Shown here one piece after another: positions 26,419 to 35,016 of a DNA stretch of 64,000 bases (position 1 is its first letter; each line of letters begins with the position of its first letter). The notes under the pieces are model-generated. The model was not told the origin of the DNA and ran no database searches. It was given only the letters and a program-made list of their open reading frames with translations. The stretch is from VRUE01 sp963727465 (GTDB taxonomy: Bacteria; Actinomycetota; Thermoleophilia; Solirubrobacterales; 70-9). The DNA is taken from positions 8,914 through 72,913 of the forward strand of contig CAVSGL010000013.1 of assembly GCA_963727465.1 (NCBI GenBank). The letters are read 5' to 3'. The position numbers and the translations under genes were made by a program.

Positions 26419-26430
26419 GTTGAGGATATT

Positions 26431-26448
26431 ATCAGATAAATCTGATAC
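26431..26448. promoter_or_regulatory. Perfect palindromic operator upstream of the Phd antitoxin
   Basis: TATCAGATAAATCTGATA: 8-base arms around AA, 13 bases before the antitoxin start, in a locally A/T-rich promoter. Autorepression by the Phd/PIN complex is typical of the family. Confidence 0.65.
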
Positions 26449-26492
26449 CGAGCTCAACGCCTTAATTCCCGGCGCCGCATTTCCGACATCCC

Positions 26493-27671
26493 CTATCCGA
26501 TCACCCCCCGGATCGCCTCATGGCTGCGCTCAAGAGCATGGGTGTAGACCGAAATCATCGTGTTGACCGTATGGCCCGCGACGCGGGCGAGGTCGGCATC
26601 GTCGATGCCGGCGGCGCGCAGGTGGGTGACGTAGGAGTGGCGGAACTCGTGTGGGGTCGGGTCGAGGCCCGTCGCCAGCTGGGCCGGCACCCAGACCGAG
26701 CGGTAGAAGTTGCGCTCGCGCCAGAGCTTGCCGGTCGGCGTCGGGAACAGAAGATCGAGGTCGTCGCGAGCCGGAAGAGCCTCCAGCAGCTCGGCCAGGC
26801 TCGGCGGCACGGGCACGGTCCGCTCGTGGTTCTTCTGGTCGCTCGATTCGATCAGCTCCCCTTCGTGGGCGGAGAAACGGACGGCGAGCTGGGCGCCGTC
26901 GAAGTCCGCCCGGCGCAGAGCCAGGAACTCGCCGAGGCGCAGACCGGTCAGCCCTGGCGTCAGCAGCAGCGTCTCGAAGTCGTGCGGCGGGTAGCAGCGG
27001 CCCCACTTTGAATCGGGACGCCTCGTCGCCGCCCGCACCTCCGGCCGGCCGCCGCGTGCGAACGCGCGCATCTGCTCGAAGCTCCAGACGCGAACCTTGC
27101 GCGGCGGCTTTCGCACGCGGGAGTCGTTGCCACGCAGACGAATGCCGCTGAAGGCGTTGACCGCGGCCTCGTCGTCGCCGATCGCGTCCTCGGCCATCGC
27201 CGAGAAGGCGCTGAGTATCCCCCGCACCCCTTGGATCGCGCGCCCTTCGACGCGCAGCATGTGGTTGACCATGAGCAGAACGTGGCGCCGGCGCAGCTCG
27301 TCGAAGGTCAGCTCGCGCAGCGGCAGGCCCTCGATCTCCAGGTCGAGCAGGCGGGAGATCCTGTCGGCGTTGGTCTCGTTGGTCCGCTTGGAGCGAGGAT
27401 GGCGCTCGAGCCAGATCTCGAAGTAGTCCCCGACCCTCGCCGGCTCCGCGGGACCATGGCCGTAGAGCAGCTCCAGCGCGTCGTCGATCGCTTCCTGCGC
27501 ATTGCCTTTGCGCGCGAACGTGGACCTGCCGCCGTTCCAGCGCGGCTTGGCGTAGCACGTCCTGCCCTCGAGGTCGAAGTAACGCGCTACCCAGACGATC
27601 TTGCCATCGGGATATTTGCGCTTGTAGGGAGTCTGGCGCGGCGGCCTGCCAGCTGCGAGACGACGGCTCAT
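26493..27671 (-). CDS. Tyrosine site-specific integrase of element 2
   Basis: 392 residues, intact. The N-terminal arm/core domain (GKIVWVARYFD) and core-binding helices are followed by the catalytic domain: Arg in LTGLRLGEFLALRRADF, HEFRHSYVTHLRAAG, and AGHTVNTMISVYTHA with the Tyr nucleophile near the end. Overlaps the upstream HTH gene by ATGA. Homologous to the integrase of element 1, consistent with both using the same tRNA site. Confidence 0.92.
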   Translation of the reverse strand: MSRRLAAGRPPRQTPYKRKYPDGKIVWVARYFDLEGRTCYAKPRWNGGRSTFARKGNAQEAIDDALELLYGHGPAEPARVGDYFEIWLERHPRSKRTNETNADRISRLLDLEIEGLPLRELTFDELRRRHVLLMVNHMLRVEGRAIQGVRGILSAFSAMAEDAIGDDEAAVNAFSGIRLRGNDSRVRKPPRKVRVWSFEQMRAFARGGRPEVRAATRRPDSKWGRCYPPHDFETLLLTPGLTGLRLGEFLALRRADFDGAQLAVRFSAHEGELIESSDQKNHERTVPVPPSLAELLEALPARDDLDLLFPTPTGKLWRERNFYRSVWVPAQLATGLDPTPHEFRHSYVTHLRAAGIDDADLARVAGHTVNTMISVYTHALERSHEAIRGVIG

Positions 27672-27880
27672 GCGGCATCGCCTCCGCGCTCGCGAAACCG
27701 CGCAACGAAGGAATCGACATCGGCCGGATCGAACCGGCGGCAGCCGTCGAGCTTGTATGAACTCAGGCGGCCTTCGGCCACCCATTTCCGGATCATGCGG
27801 TCGGAGACCTGCAGGTAGGCGGCAAGCGACGCGGGGGTGAAGAACGCGCGGCGTGCGCCGCCAACGGATACGTCTTCCAT
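27668..27880 (-). CDS. Helix-turn-helix excisionase-like protein
   Basis: 70 residues: FFTPASLAAYLQVSDRMIRK and WVAEGRLSSYKLDGCRRFDP, the same fold and order as the element 1 protein at 14945. Overlaps the integrase start; probable recombination directionality factor. Confidence 0.78.
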   Translation of the reverse strand: MEDVSVGGARRAFFTPASLAAYLQVSDRMIRKWVAEGRLSSYKLDGCRRFDPADVDSFVARFRERGGDAA

Positions 27881-27922
27881 GCCCCTTTCACGGACGACCC
27901 GCTGACAGCGCCACCCCCTTGC

Positions 27923-28213
27923 CTACTCACGGGACGCATGGTGCGCGGCAGAGACGAATTCCCCGCGCCTTGCCATGCCGGGGGTCCACTCGATGCCGGA
28001 AAGCAGCTCGTCGAGCGAAGCACCCACCGATCCGGCCAGTTTGACGGCAGTGTCGATTCGGGGCACCCGTTCGCCTCGCTCGAGCAATCCGATCTCGGTG
28101 CGATGGAGCGAAGCGCGGACCCCGACCTCTTCCTGAGAGAAGCCGGAACGTCTCCGAGCGGCCGCCAGGTTGGCGCCGAAGCGGGCGGCAATAGGACTTG
28201 CCGGGCTACTCAT
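27923..28213 (-). CDS. XRE-family regulator (first of two)
   Basis: 96 residues starting MSSPASPIAARFGANL. The HTH (RRRSGFSQEEVGVRASLHRT, GLLERGERVPRIDT) is nearly identical in pattern to the regulator at 15574; the C-terminal tail GIEWTPGMARRGEFV is also shared. The start overlaps the end of the second XRE gene by eight bases. Confidence 0.8.
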   Translation of the reverse strand: MSSPASPIAARFGANLAAARRRSGFSQEEVGVRASLHRTEIGLLERGERVPRIDTAVKLAGSVGASLDELLSGIEWTPGMARRGEFVSAAHHASRE

Positions 28214-28532
28214 CAGCCGCCTCCGGACTCCCGGAGACGAGATCATCCTCGGCCGAGGACGAGATGGAGAAGAAGCCGGGCGTCGCGATCAGACCGCCCG
28301 CCTTCCAAGAGATTCCCTCGACGAATGGCGAGTCCACGCTGACGCCGACCCCGGCGGCAACCTTGAGAAAGGTGTCGAGGCGGGGAAGGCGCTCGCCGCG
28401 CTCCAAGATGCCGATCTCGGTCCGATGCAGGCCGGAGCGGAAGCCGAGCTCTTCCTGGCTGATACCGGCCTCGCGGCGAGCGCGGCGCAGGTTCTCGCCG
28501 AATCGACGGGCGACATCTATCGACTCGCTCAT
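28206..28532 (-). CDS. XRE-family regulator (second of two)
   Basis: 108 residues. HTH RARREAGISQEELGFRSGLH and GILERGERLPRLDTFL, C-terminal SWKAGGLIATPGFF. A paralog of the adjacent gene; the duplication is local to element 2, since element 1 has only one copy. ATGA-type overlap with the gene at 28529. Confidence 0.8.
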   Translation of the reverse strand: MSESIDVARRFGENLRRARREAGISQEELGFRSGLHRTEIGILERGERLPRLDTFLKVAAGVGVSVDSPFVEGISWKAGGLIATPGFFSISSSAEDDLVSGSPEAADE

Positions 28533-28828
28533 CGGATCAACTCAAGACGCGCGAAGGTGAGCGCGGCACGCGTCGGTAGGACCCGGAGGCCGTCACTGCA
28601 CAGCAGGCCGACAAGGACGAGATCGCGGACGGCGGTGGCCATCGCAATGGTCTCGTCTAGGCAGGAGAGCTCAACAGAAAGCCGCGAAGCAAGCGTGTCG
28701 AAGTCAAGGGCCAGCGGATGGGCTTCCAGGGCGAGACGGAGGACGCGACGCTGGAGCTCACGGTCATCCGCCATCGACGCTGCCTTCCCGAGGCGTCGCC
28801 GACGGCGGACGTCGCACAGGCGCATCAT
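28529..28828 (-). CDS. Small winged-helix-like protein of element 2
   Basis: 99 residues. ATG 28828 overlaps the preceding stop, which supports the longer start, although an internal ATG at 28774 (MADDRELQRRV) would give an 81-residue form. The core LDFDTLASRLSVE, TAMATAVRDLVLVGLLCSDG-like helices and a final LPTRAALTFA match the layout of the element 1 protein at 15888. Confidence 0.6.
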   Translation of the reverse strand: MMRLCDVRRRRRLGKAASMADDRELQRRVLRLALEAHPLALDFDTLASRLSVELSCLDETIAMATAVRDLVLVGLLCSDGLRVLPTRAALTFARLELIR

Positions 28829-29175
28829 CGCTTCCCTGTCAGGGCGGCGAGAACAGCATGCATCGCGTCGTGGGTAGCGACGACCTCGTCGTATTCGCTC
28901 TCGCGGTCGTGGGCGTCGGCTGCCGCACGCAGGAGACGATGCGCCTCATCGTCGGGAACGCGGATCTGCCCCGCTTCGACGCCGCTCAACAGACGGCGGC
29001 AGGCCGCAGCTTCGGCGCGGGTTCGGTCGAGGTCGTCGAGACGCTCGGGACGACGCAGGTCGGCCTCGAACGAATCGATCCAACCGCTCACGTCGCGGCG
29101 CAGGTTCTCGGCCTGCCCGTCTGCCAGGTCGAGGGACACGAGACGACTGTCACCCGTAGGGTTTGGTTCAGCCAT
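28825..29175 (-). CDS. Hypothetical helical protein
   Basis: 116 residues starting MAEPNPTGDSR, similar at the start to the element 1 protein MADENPTD. The rest is mostly helical and acidic (ENLRRDVSGWIDSFEADLRR, RLLRAAADAHDRESEYDEV). No family recognised. First gene of the regulator set in element 2; upstream DNA resembles the corresponding element 1 region. Confidence 0.6.
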   Translation of the reverse strand: MAEPNPTGDSRLVSLDLADGQAENLRRDVSGWIDSFEADLRRPERLDDLDRTRAEAAACRRLLSGVEAGQIRVPDDEAHRLLRAAADAHDRESEYDEVVATHDAMHAVLAALTGKR

Positions 29176-29291
29176 GAGGAGCCAAGCCTCCTTTTGGTTA
29201 GGCGGCCCGCTTGCGTGTGGAGCGCGGCGGGTCGCCGAATCGTTATGTGTGAGGCACGGAGACTAGCAGAACTGTTGGGGGGTACAGATAG

Positions 29292-29504
29292 CTAGCTGCG
29301 GCCGTGGAGGATTTCGCTTACGCGGCTCACGTGTAGCCCGGTCTCGCGGGCGATCGCGTGCATCGACAGGCCGCCGGCCCGCGCCTCCTCGAAGACGGTC
29401 CGCCGCGACACCCGCATCTTCTCTCGTCGCGTATCGGCCTTCTCGAAGTCGGCCTGCGCTTTGCGCACAGCCCGGAGGGCTTTCCGCTCAACAGCGTCAG
29501 TCAT
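29292..29504 (-). CDS. Small helix-turn-helix protein
   Basis: 70 residues: an N-terminal basic helix (VERKALRAVRKAQADFEKAD) and a C-terminal HTH (AGGLSMHAIARETGLHVSRV). ATG 29504 chosen as the protein-like start. Its promoter region contains the iteron-like array, which it might bind. Confidence 0.65.
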   Translation of the reverse strand: MTDAVERKALRAVRKAQADFEKADTRREKMRVSRRTVFEEARAGGLSMHAIARETGLHVSRVSEILHGRS

Positions 29505-29643
29505 CGAGCACGACACTATTGAGCTTCGCCGGTAAGCGCTCAAACAGCGTCGTCGCTCCCATGTGTCGGCGAACAGCGCGAGACGAACCGCCACGGATCT
29601 CGTGACCCACGGTCAAAGCGCGATTTCCTCTGCGAAACCCATG

Positions 29644-29738
29644 TCCGCTAGGCCGAAAAACACGTCCTTTAGGCGCCAAAACACGTCCGCCAGGTGTCCG
29701 CTAGGCCGCTTTTCGCGTCCGCAAATACCCTCGACCTC
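29644..29738. repeat. Iteron-like 21-bp direct repeats
   Basis: Units begin at 29644, 29665, 29697 and 29718, with an 11-base partial unit at 29686. They share TCCGCTAGGCCG-type starts and ACACG or CGCG ends; spacing is exactly 21 where complete. Further TCCGC words occur inverted near 29750 and directly near 29806. The gap 29505-29860 holds no gene, so this may be an origin, a transfer site or a regulator array. Confidence 0.65.
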
Positions 29739-29860
29739 GACACCCTGGCGGACATATTCATCCCTGATTTCCCGCTCTAAAGAGCCAAGCGGGAGATGTC
29801 CGCAGGTTGAGGGTTCGCGAAGGGGAAGAGAGAGATAGAAGTTGAGTTAGAACCAGTTGC

Positions 29861-30087
29861 TCATGCAGCTGCGACTTGAAGGGCTCCACCGAGCACGAAG
29901 ACGAGACCTACCAGGGGCCAGATCCAGTCATTCGCGTCCAGACGACCTCGCAGGACCGTCAGCGCTTCACCGCCTGGATGCTGGGTCTCATCCGTGACGA
30001 GAGACCCGGCGAACATGAACGTCGCCAGCATGAAGGTGATTGCGCCGGTGGAGAGGATCAGCAACGCCGCAATCGTGATCCCCTCTC
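29861..30087 (-). pseudogene. 3' part of a membrane-protein gene split by the IS3-type element
   Basis: Encodes GREGITIAALLILSTGAITF and a second helix WIWPLVGLVFVLGGALQVAA, ending at a normal stop. It has no own start, and it begins exactly at the left edge of the IS. The 5' part probably lies at 31665-31991 on the same strand. Confidence 0.6.
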
Positions 30088-30144
30088 TGCCAACGTCACG
30101 TGAGACACGCATGATTCGGGAATTACTGAACCCCGAGGGCGTGA

Positions 30145-30630
30145 ATGGAGCACGTGATGTCGTTGATCAACCGAGACGAAGCCGCCGGCCGCGAAACGGA
30201 GCGAGCCGAAGGCGAGAGCAGTGAAGCGGCCGGCGGGGACGCCGCGCCGCAGGCGGCCCCCGACCCCGAGCTGACCGAGCGCCCCAAGCGTCGCTCCTTC
30301 AGCGCCGAGTACAAGCTGAAGGTCCTCAAGGAAGCCGACGCCTGCCGCAAGCCGGGCGAGCTCGGCGCGCTGCTGCGCCGCGAGGGCCTCTACTCCTCCC
30401 ACCTGTCGAGCTGGCGCCGCCAGCGCGAGAAGGGGGAGTTGGGGCGAAAGCGGGGCCGTAAGGGCGCCGACCCGATCGAGAAGGAGAACGCCGAGCTGCG
30501 CCGCCGCGCCGAGCGCGCCGAGGCCGAGCTGGCCAAGGCGCGCAAGGTGATCGAGGTGCAGGGAAACGTCTCCGCGCTCTTGGAGGACCTGCTCGGGACC
30601 GAGGGCGCCGAGGAGAGCACCGAGCGATGA
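30145..30630 (+). CDS. IS3-type OrfA helix-turn-helix protein
   Basis: 161 residues. N-terminal acidic linker, then RRSFSAEYKLKVLKEADACR and LLRREGLYSSHLSSWRRQRE (IS3/IS911-type HTH), and a leucine-zipper-like coiled coil (ENAELRRRAERAEAELAKAR). It binds the inverted repeats and multimerises. The stop overlaps the OrfB start by ATGA, so OrfB may be made by translational coupling rather than a -1 frameshift. Confidence 0.85.
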   Translation: MEHVMSLINRDEAAGRETERAEGESSEAAGGDAAPQAAPDPELTERPKRRSFSAEYKLKVLKEADACRKPGELGALLRREGLYSSHLSSWRRQREKGELGRKRGRKGADPIEKENAELRRRAERAEAELAKARKVIEVQGNVSALLEDLLGTEGAEESTER

Positions 30631-31631
30631 TCGAGGCCACAGTCGAGGAGCTGACCCCGATCGTCGGCACAAGGCCCGCCTGCCGGGCGCTGGGAGCATC
30701 GCCGGCGACGATCTACCGTCGCCGGCGCCCGCCCGAGCCGAGGCCGAGGAGGCCACGGCCCAAACCGGCCCGGGCGCTCAGCGAGGCTGAGCGCGAGGCC
30801 GTTCTGGCCAAGCTGCACTCCGAGCGCTTCGTCGACTCCTCGCCCGCCGCGGTCTGGGCGACGCTGCTCGACGAGGGGCGCTACCTGTGCTCGGAGCGGA
30901 CCATGTATCGGCTACTTGCCGAGAGCGGCTCCTCGCGCGAGCGGCGCAACCAGCTCACCCACCCGTCCTACGCGAAACCCGAGCTGCTCGCGAAGCGCCC
31001 GAACGAGCTCTGGAGTTGGGATATCTCCAAGCTGAAGGGCCCGGCGAAGTGGACCAGCTACCACCTCTACGTGATCCTCGACGTCTTCAGCCGCTACGTC
31101 GTCGGCTGGACCGTGCAGGAGCACGAGTCGGCCGCCCTCGCCGAAGCGCTGATCGCCCAGGCCTGCGAGCAGCAGGGGATCGGCCGCGGGCGGCTCACCC
31201 TGCACGCCGACCGCGGTTCGGCGATGCGCTCCAAGCCGGTGGCTTTCCTGCTCGCCGACCTCGGCGTCACCAAGACCCATTCCCGCCCCCACACCTCAAA
31301 CGACAACCCCTACTCGGAGGCCCAGTTCCGCACCCTGAAGTACCGGCCGGCCTTCCCCGCCCGCTTCGACTCGATCGAGCAGGCGCGGGAGTTCTGCCGC
31401 TTCTTCTTCGGTTGGTACAACCGCGAGCACCGCCACTCCGGCATCGGCCTGATGACGCCAGAGAGCGTCCACCACGGCCGCGCCAAGAAGGCCCATGCCG
31501 CCCGCCAGGCGGTGCTCTCGGCCGCCTACGCGGCCAACCCCGAGCGCTTCGTGCGCAAGGTGCCGACACCGCCCACGCTGCCGTCGGCAGCGTGGATCAA
31601 CAAGCCCAAGTCAGAGGAGGTTGCTCACTAA
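30627..31631 (+). CDS. IS3-type OrfB DDE transposase (rve integrase core)
   Basis: 334 residues. A helical N-terminus with a HTH_21-like segment (SERTMYRLLAESGSSRER), then the rve core: WSWDISKL (first Asp near 131), LHADRGSAMRS (second Asp near 195) and SNDNPYSEAQFRTLKY (Glu near 231). Active-site residues intact, so probably functional. Confidence 0.9.
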   Translation: MIEATVEELTPIVGTRPACRALGASPATIYRRRRPPEPRPRRPRPKPARALSEAEREAVLAKLHSERFVDSSPAAVWATLLDEGRYLCSERTMYRLLAESGSSRERRNQLTHPSYAKPELLAKRPNELWSWDISKLKGPAKWTSYHLYVILDVFSRYVVGWTVQEHESAALAEALIAQACEQQGIGRGRLTLHADRGSAMRSKPVAFLLADLGVTKTHSRPHTSNDNPYSEAQFRTLKYRPAFPARFDSIEQAREFCRFFFGWYNREHRHSGIGLMTPESVHHGRAKKAHAARQAVLSAAYAANPERFVRKVPTPPTLPSAAWINKPKSEEVAH

Positions 31632-31664
31632 ATTCGGACGACGGGTGTCTCATTTTCGTTGACA

Positions 31665-31991
31665 GGTACCGATCAGCCACCCCACGGCTTCAACAGGCAC
31701 CCACCCGAGCGGAAGCCTGACGACAGCAAGCCCGAGCAGGTACCACCCGGCCGCAATGGCGAACGAGCGCAAGCGCCCATCGAAGAGACCCGCGATCCGC
31801 CAGCGGTCCCCGGCGATCTGCTCCGCTATCCATCGCACAGCCGTGTCGGAGACACTGTTGGCCCAAAGCTGGACGGCCGCAAGCAGACCGGCCAGGGTCT
31901 GCAAGGCGATGCCCGCCGCCGCGACGGGATGCTCGGCGTTCGGCACCTTTACGGCAAGGAAGGTCGCCACAAGCAGCGCCACCCCGGCCAC
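31665..31991 (-). pseudogene. 5' part of a membrane-protein gene split by the IS
   Basis: GTG-started frame just after the hxsC stop encoding helices AGVALLVATFLAV, HPVAAAGIALQTLAGLLAAV and FAIAAGWYLLGLAVVRLPLG, then WLIGT at the IS edge. Joined to 29861-30087 it would make a four- to five-helix membrane protein of about 185 residues downstream of the HXS genes. Function unknown. Confidence 0.6.
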
Positions 31992-32042
31992 AACGATCGA
32001 CTGAAGCCGCCCTGCCCGGCCAGTCAGCTGCTCATCCTCCGC

Positions 32043-33235
32043 TCACAGGTCCGAGACTGCCAGAACCTGGCGCCCCGGAGAGGTCTCGTCGGGATCGATC
32101 GCCTTGATGTGGTCGCTGTGGCGGTATTTGGCCGAGAAGAAGAAGCCGCCGCAGCGGTCGAGCACGGCGCACTTCGCGCACTCCGGGTGGTACTCGTTCT
32201 TCCAGTCGCTGATCGAGCGAACCGCGAAGGGCCAGAGCTCGCGGTCGAGCAAGCAGAGCTGGTGGTTGTAGATCATCGTCCTGACCCCGCGTCTCGCCAG
32301 CAGCGAGACCGCCTCGGCCAGCTCCGCCTGGTAGTCGACCGGGTCGATCCAGACCTCGTCCATGTTCGCCCGCGCGAAGCCGATCATCTCCAGGCCCATC
32401 AGCGCGACCTGCTCGACAAACGGCAGGTTGCGAGCGATGAACTCGGCGATCTCGGGCAGCGCCGGGGCGGTCTGTTTGTGAACAACGACGCGGATCTCGG
32501 TCCGGGCGCCGGCTTCGCCGAGATTGACGATGCCGCGCACGGTCTCGTCGAAAGCCCCGTCCGCCTGGACGACGTAGTCGTGCAGGGTCGGCTCTGCTCC
32601 GTAGATGGGGATGCCGACCATCATGCGCGGGTTGCCGACGCCGGCCCAGGCCGAGGCGAAGCCGAAGTCGACGAAGCGACGCCCGTTGGAGAGGACGTGG
32701 ACGTCGGCCTCGGGCAGCAGGTTGCGGCAGAGGCGCAGGAGATCGAGCAGGCGCTCGCCGTAGATCGTCGGCTCGCCCCCGGTGAAGCCGACGCCCGGCG
32801 TGGAGGGCGGCAGCAGGCGGATCAGCTCACGCGCGTTGTCGAGCAGCCAGTCGTCTTGGCGCTCCTTCGGCGGCTGCGAGCACATCAGGCAGTAGTGGTC
32901 GCAGCGCTCGGTCAGCAGGACGCTGTTCGCCGGGCTGCGGTGGCGCCAGAGGACGCGCAGGTACTCCCCGGTCTGCGAGGCGGAGACGACATCGCCGGCG
33001 GAGAGGTGACGCAGGAGCGGCGGCAGCGCGATCCAGGGCTTGCCGGCGGGCGCTTCGTCGGGGTCGGCAACCAAGTGGAGGTCGAACCCGTCGGGCGGCT
33101 CCTCCCCGTCGGAGATCAGGTAGGCCCTGCCATGCGCTGCGGCGTCACCGTCTCGCGATCGACCAGCAGCCAGACCGCCCTCTCCAACGGCGCGTCGAGC
33201 GCGAAGGCGGCGGAGCGACCGCGCAGCGCGATCAT
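32043..33235 (-). CDS. hxsC: His-Xaa-Ser system radical SAM maturase HxsC (frameshifted as read)
   Basis: About 395 residues when joined near 33130. The ATG at 33235 overlaps the hxsB stop and gives MIALRGRSAAFALDAPLERA, then the frame breaks at GRAYLISDGEEPPDG. Radical-SAM motif CDHYCLMC near residue 120, VGFTGGEPTIYG near 163, and C-terminal Cys set ECAKCAVLDRCGG. In HXS systems HxsB and HxsC are paired radical-SAM enzymes thought to modify the HxsA repeat protein. A longer frame upstream overlaps hxsB and is not used. Confidence 0.85.
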
Positions 33236-34686
33236 CGTCCCGCCCAGCCGAGGAAGGTCGCACGTGCCGAGGGGTCGGACTCATACAGCTCCAGGAGGTG
33301 CCTGAAGACCGCCATGTTGCGGCGGCAGAAGTCGGATTCCGGCTTGCGGCCGAGGAAGTCGCCGCTGGTCGCGTAGTGGTAGACCGGGTCCGAGCCACAG
33401 AACGGCTCAAAGGCGCAGTCGCTGCACATCGGGGCGCTCGGGGCAAAGGACTCCTCAAGCGGCGCGAGCAGCGCCTCGGAGGTCATGATCTCCTCGTAGG
33501 AGTCGGCCGCGAGGTCGCCGAGACGGAAGGTCTCGTCACCCATCTCGGCCAGCATCCGGCCCTCGTCGGAGGCGTAGACCGAGCCGTCGTAGTTGTAGAC
33601 GATGGCGCCGATCCCGATCCCGGCCGGCGAGGTCAGGTCGACGTAGCCGGGTTCGCGGTTGGTCAGCATCTTCTTCAGGATCACCGCGGAGAGGTACTCG
33701 GTCATCGCAACCCCGCGACGGTTCAGCTCGAGGATGTAGTCGAGGCCCTCGCGGTAGAAGTCGAGCCAGCGCTCGGCGTCGTAGGCGGAGTAGCTCTTCG
33801 TCTTGATCGCGAACCCGTAGGGCGAGAGCGGGCGCAGGAAGATTCCGCGCAGGCCCAGCTCCAGGTAACAGTCGACGATCTCGCGGACGCGGTCGAGGCT
33901 CGCCTTGGTCGTCGTCATCAGGGCCGAGACATGGTCGACCCCGAGCGCCTCACGTACGCGCCGGATCCCTTCGGTCGCCAGCTCCCAGCTGTTGCGACCC
34001 GGGCGTGGCCGGTTGCGGTTGTGCAGGTCGGCCGGGCCGTCGAGCGAGGTCGAGATGTTGATGTCGTGACGGGCGCAGAACTCGAGCACCTCGTCGCTGA
34101 GCAGCGCCAGGTTGGTGGCGATGACGAAGCCGAGGTTCCTGCGCTCCTCGCGGTTGCGCCGCTCCGCCTGGCGGACGATCTCTTCGATCAAGCCGAAGTT
34201 GAGCAGCGGCTCGCCACCCTGAAACTCGATCTTGATCGCCGAGGAGGGCGAGCGAAACGCCATCTCGAGGCCGCGCTCGGCCGTCTCGAGCGACATGTCG
34301 TAGCGCTCTCTGTCGCTGCTCTGGCGCGAGACCTGGCAGTAGGGGCAGGAGTGCTCGCAGCGCAGCGAGACGACGAAGATGTGCAGGCCCGTCGAACTCA
34401 GCGAGGCGGCGGTAGCGGGTGCGCGACTTGAGCGCCAGCAGGGTCGAGGGCGAGCGGTCGCCAGGCTGGCGGATCAGGTGCTTGGCGCGCAGGCGATGCA
34501 CCAGCGGCGAGTCGGCCGGGAGGCGCTTCTCGGCGAGATCCTCGAACTCTCACCGGCGAGGGTCAGGTGCTCGCCGACCATATTGGTGACGAGCACCCTG
34601 CCGTTGAGGCGCTCGAAGCGGAAGGGCAGCAGCTCCCACTCGGCCTCCTGCGGCCGAAAGTCCTCCAATTGCCTGAAGCGAGACAT
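33232..34686 (-). CDS. hxsB: His-Xaa-Ser system radical SAM maturase HxsB (two frameshifts as read)
   Basis: About 485 residues after correcting two opposite shifts near 34549 and 34390. Start ATG gives MSRFRQLEDFRPQ and FRFERLNGRVLVTNMVGEH; the middle (VHRLRAKHLIRQPGDRS) is in another frame; the original frame resumes with TGLHIFVVSLRCEHSCPYC, the SAM cluster motif. FQGGEPLLNF, a SPASM-like CSDCAFEPFC set and SDFCRRNM follow. The paired opposite shifts leave both ends in frame, which argues for sequence error or a recent lesion. Confidence 0.82.
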
Positions 34687-34688
34687 GC

Positions 34689-35015
34689 TCAGGCAGGTTC
34701 GGGTGGATCGACGAGCCCGGTCTTCGAGAACGCCTGGGCCAAGATCATCGTGCGGATCGGCTCGGTTTCGGCACGGATCCGTTCGCGCAGCACCTGATCG
34801 AGGACCTCGGTGCGGAAGTCGGCGACAAGCGCGTTGACATCGGCGTCGCCGACGGCGGTGAGAACGCAGCGATGCACGTCCTCGCCGCTCGTCAGCTCAC
34901 AGGAGACGCGATCGGAGAACCGGTAGGCGGCCCGCTGGATCGCGTCGGCTGAATGGCTCGCCGCGTCGAAGTTCAGCTCGACGGAGGCCGGTCGATCTGG
35001 CGCCGCGTCGCCCAC
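34689..35015 (-). CDS. hxsD: His-Xaa-Ser system protein HxsD
   Basis: 108 residues from GTG 35015, directly after the hxsA stop. Family pattern: ELNFDAASHSADAIQRAAYR, FSDRVSCELTSGEDV, and a C-terminal helix with LDQVLRERIRAETEPIRTMI. HxsD is a small conserved partner of the maturases, possibly peptide-binding. Its frame is open upstream through hxsA, but that text is low-complexity and is the wrong frame for the repeats. Two bases separate it from hxsB. Confidence 0.82.
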   Translation of the reverse strand: MGDAAPDRPASVELNFDAASHSADAIQRAAYRFSDRVSCELTSGEDVHRCVLTAVGDADVNALVADFRTEVLDQVLRERIRAETEPIRTMILAQAFSKTGLVDPPEPA

Positions 35016-35016
35016 G

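Larger units (their letters stand above)
30088..31664 (+). mobile_element. IS3-family-type insertion sequence
   Basis: About 1.58 kb with imperfect inverted repeats: TGCCAACGTCACGTGAGACA at 30088 and, in reverse complement, TGTCAACG...ATGAGACAC ending at 31664. Ends are TG...CA as usual. Two overlapping ORFs encode an HTH protein and a DDE integrase. No target duplication is apparent, so the ends could be off by several bases. Confidence 0.75.
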
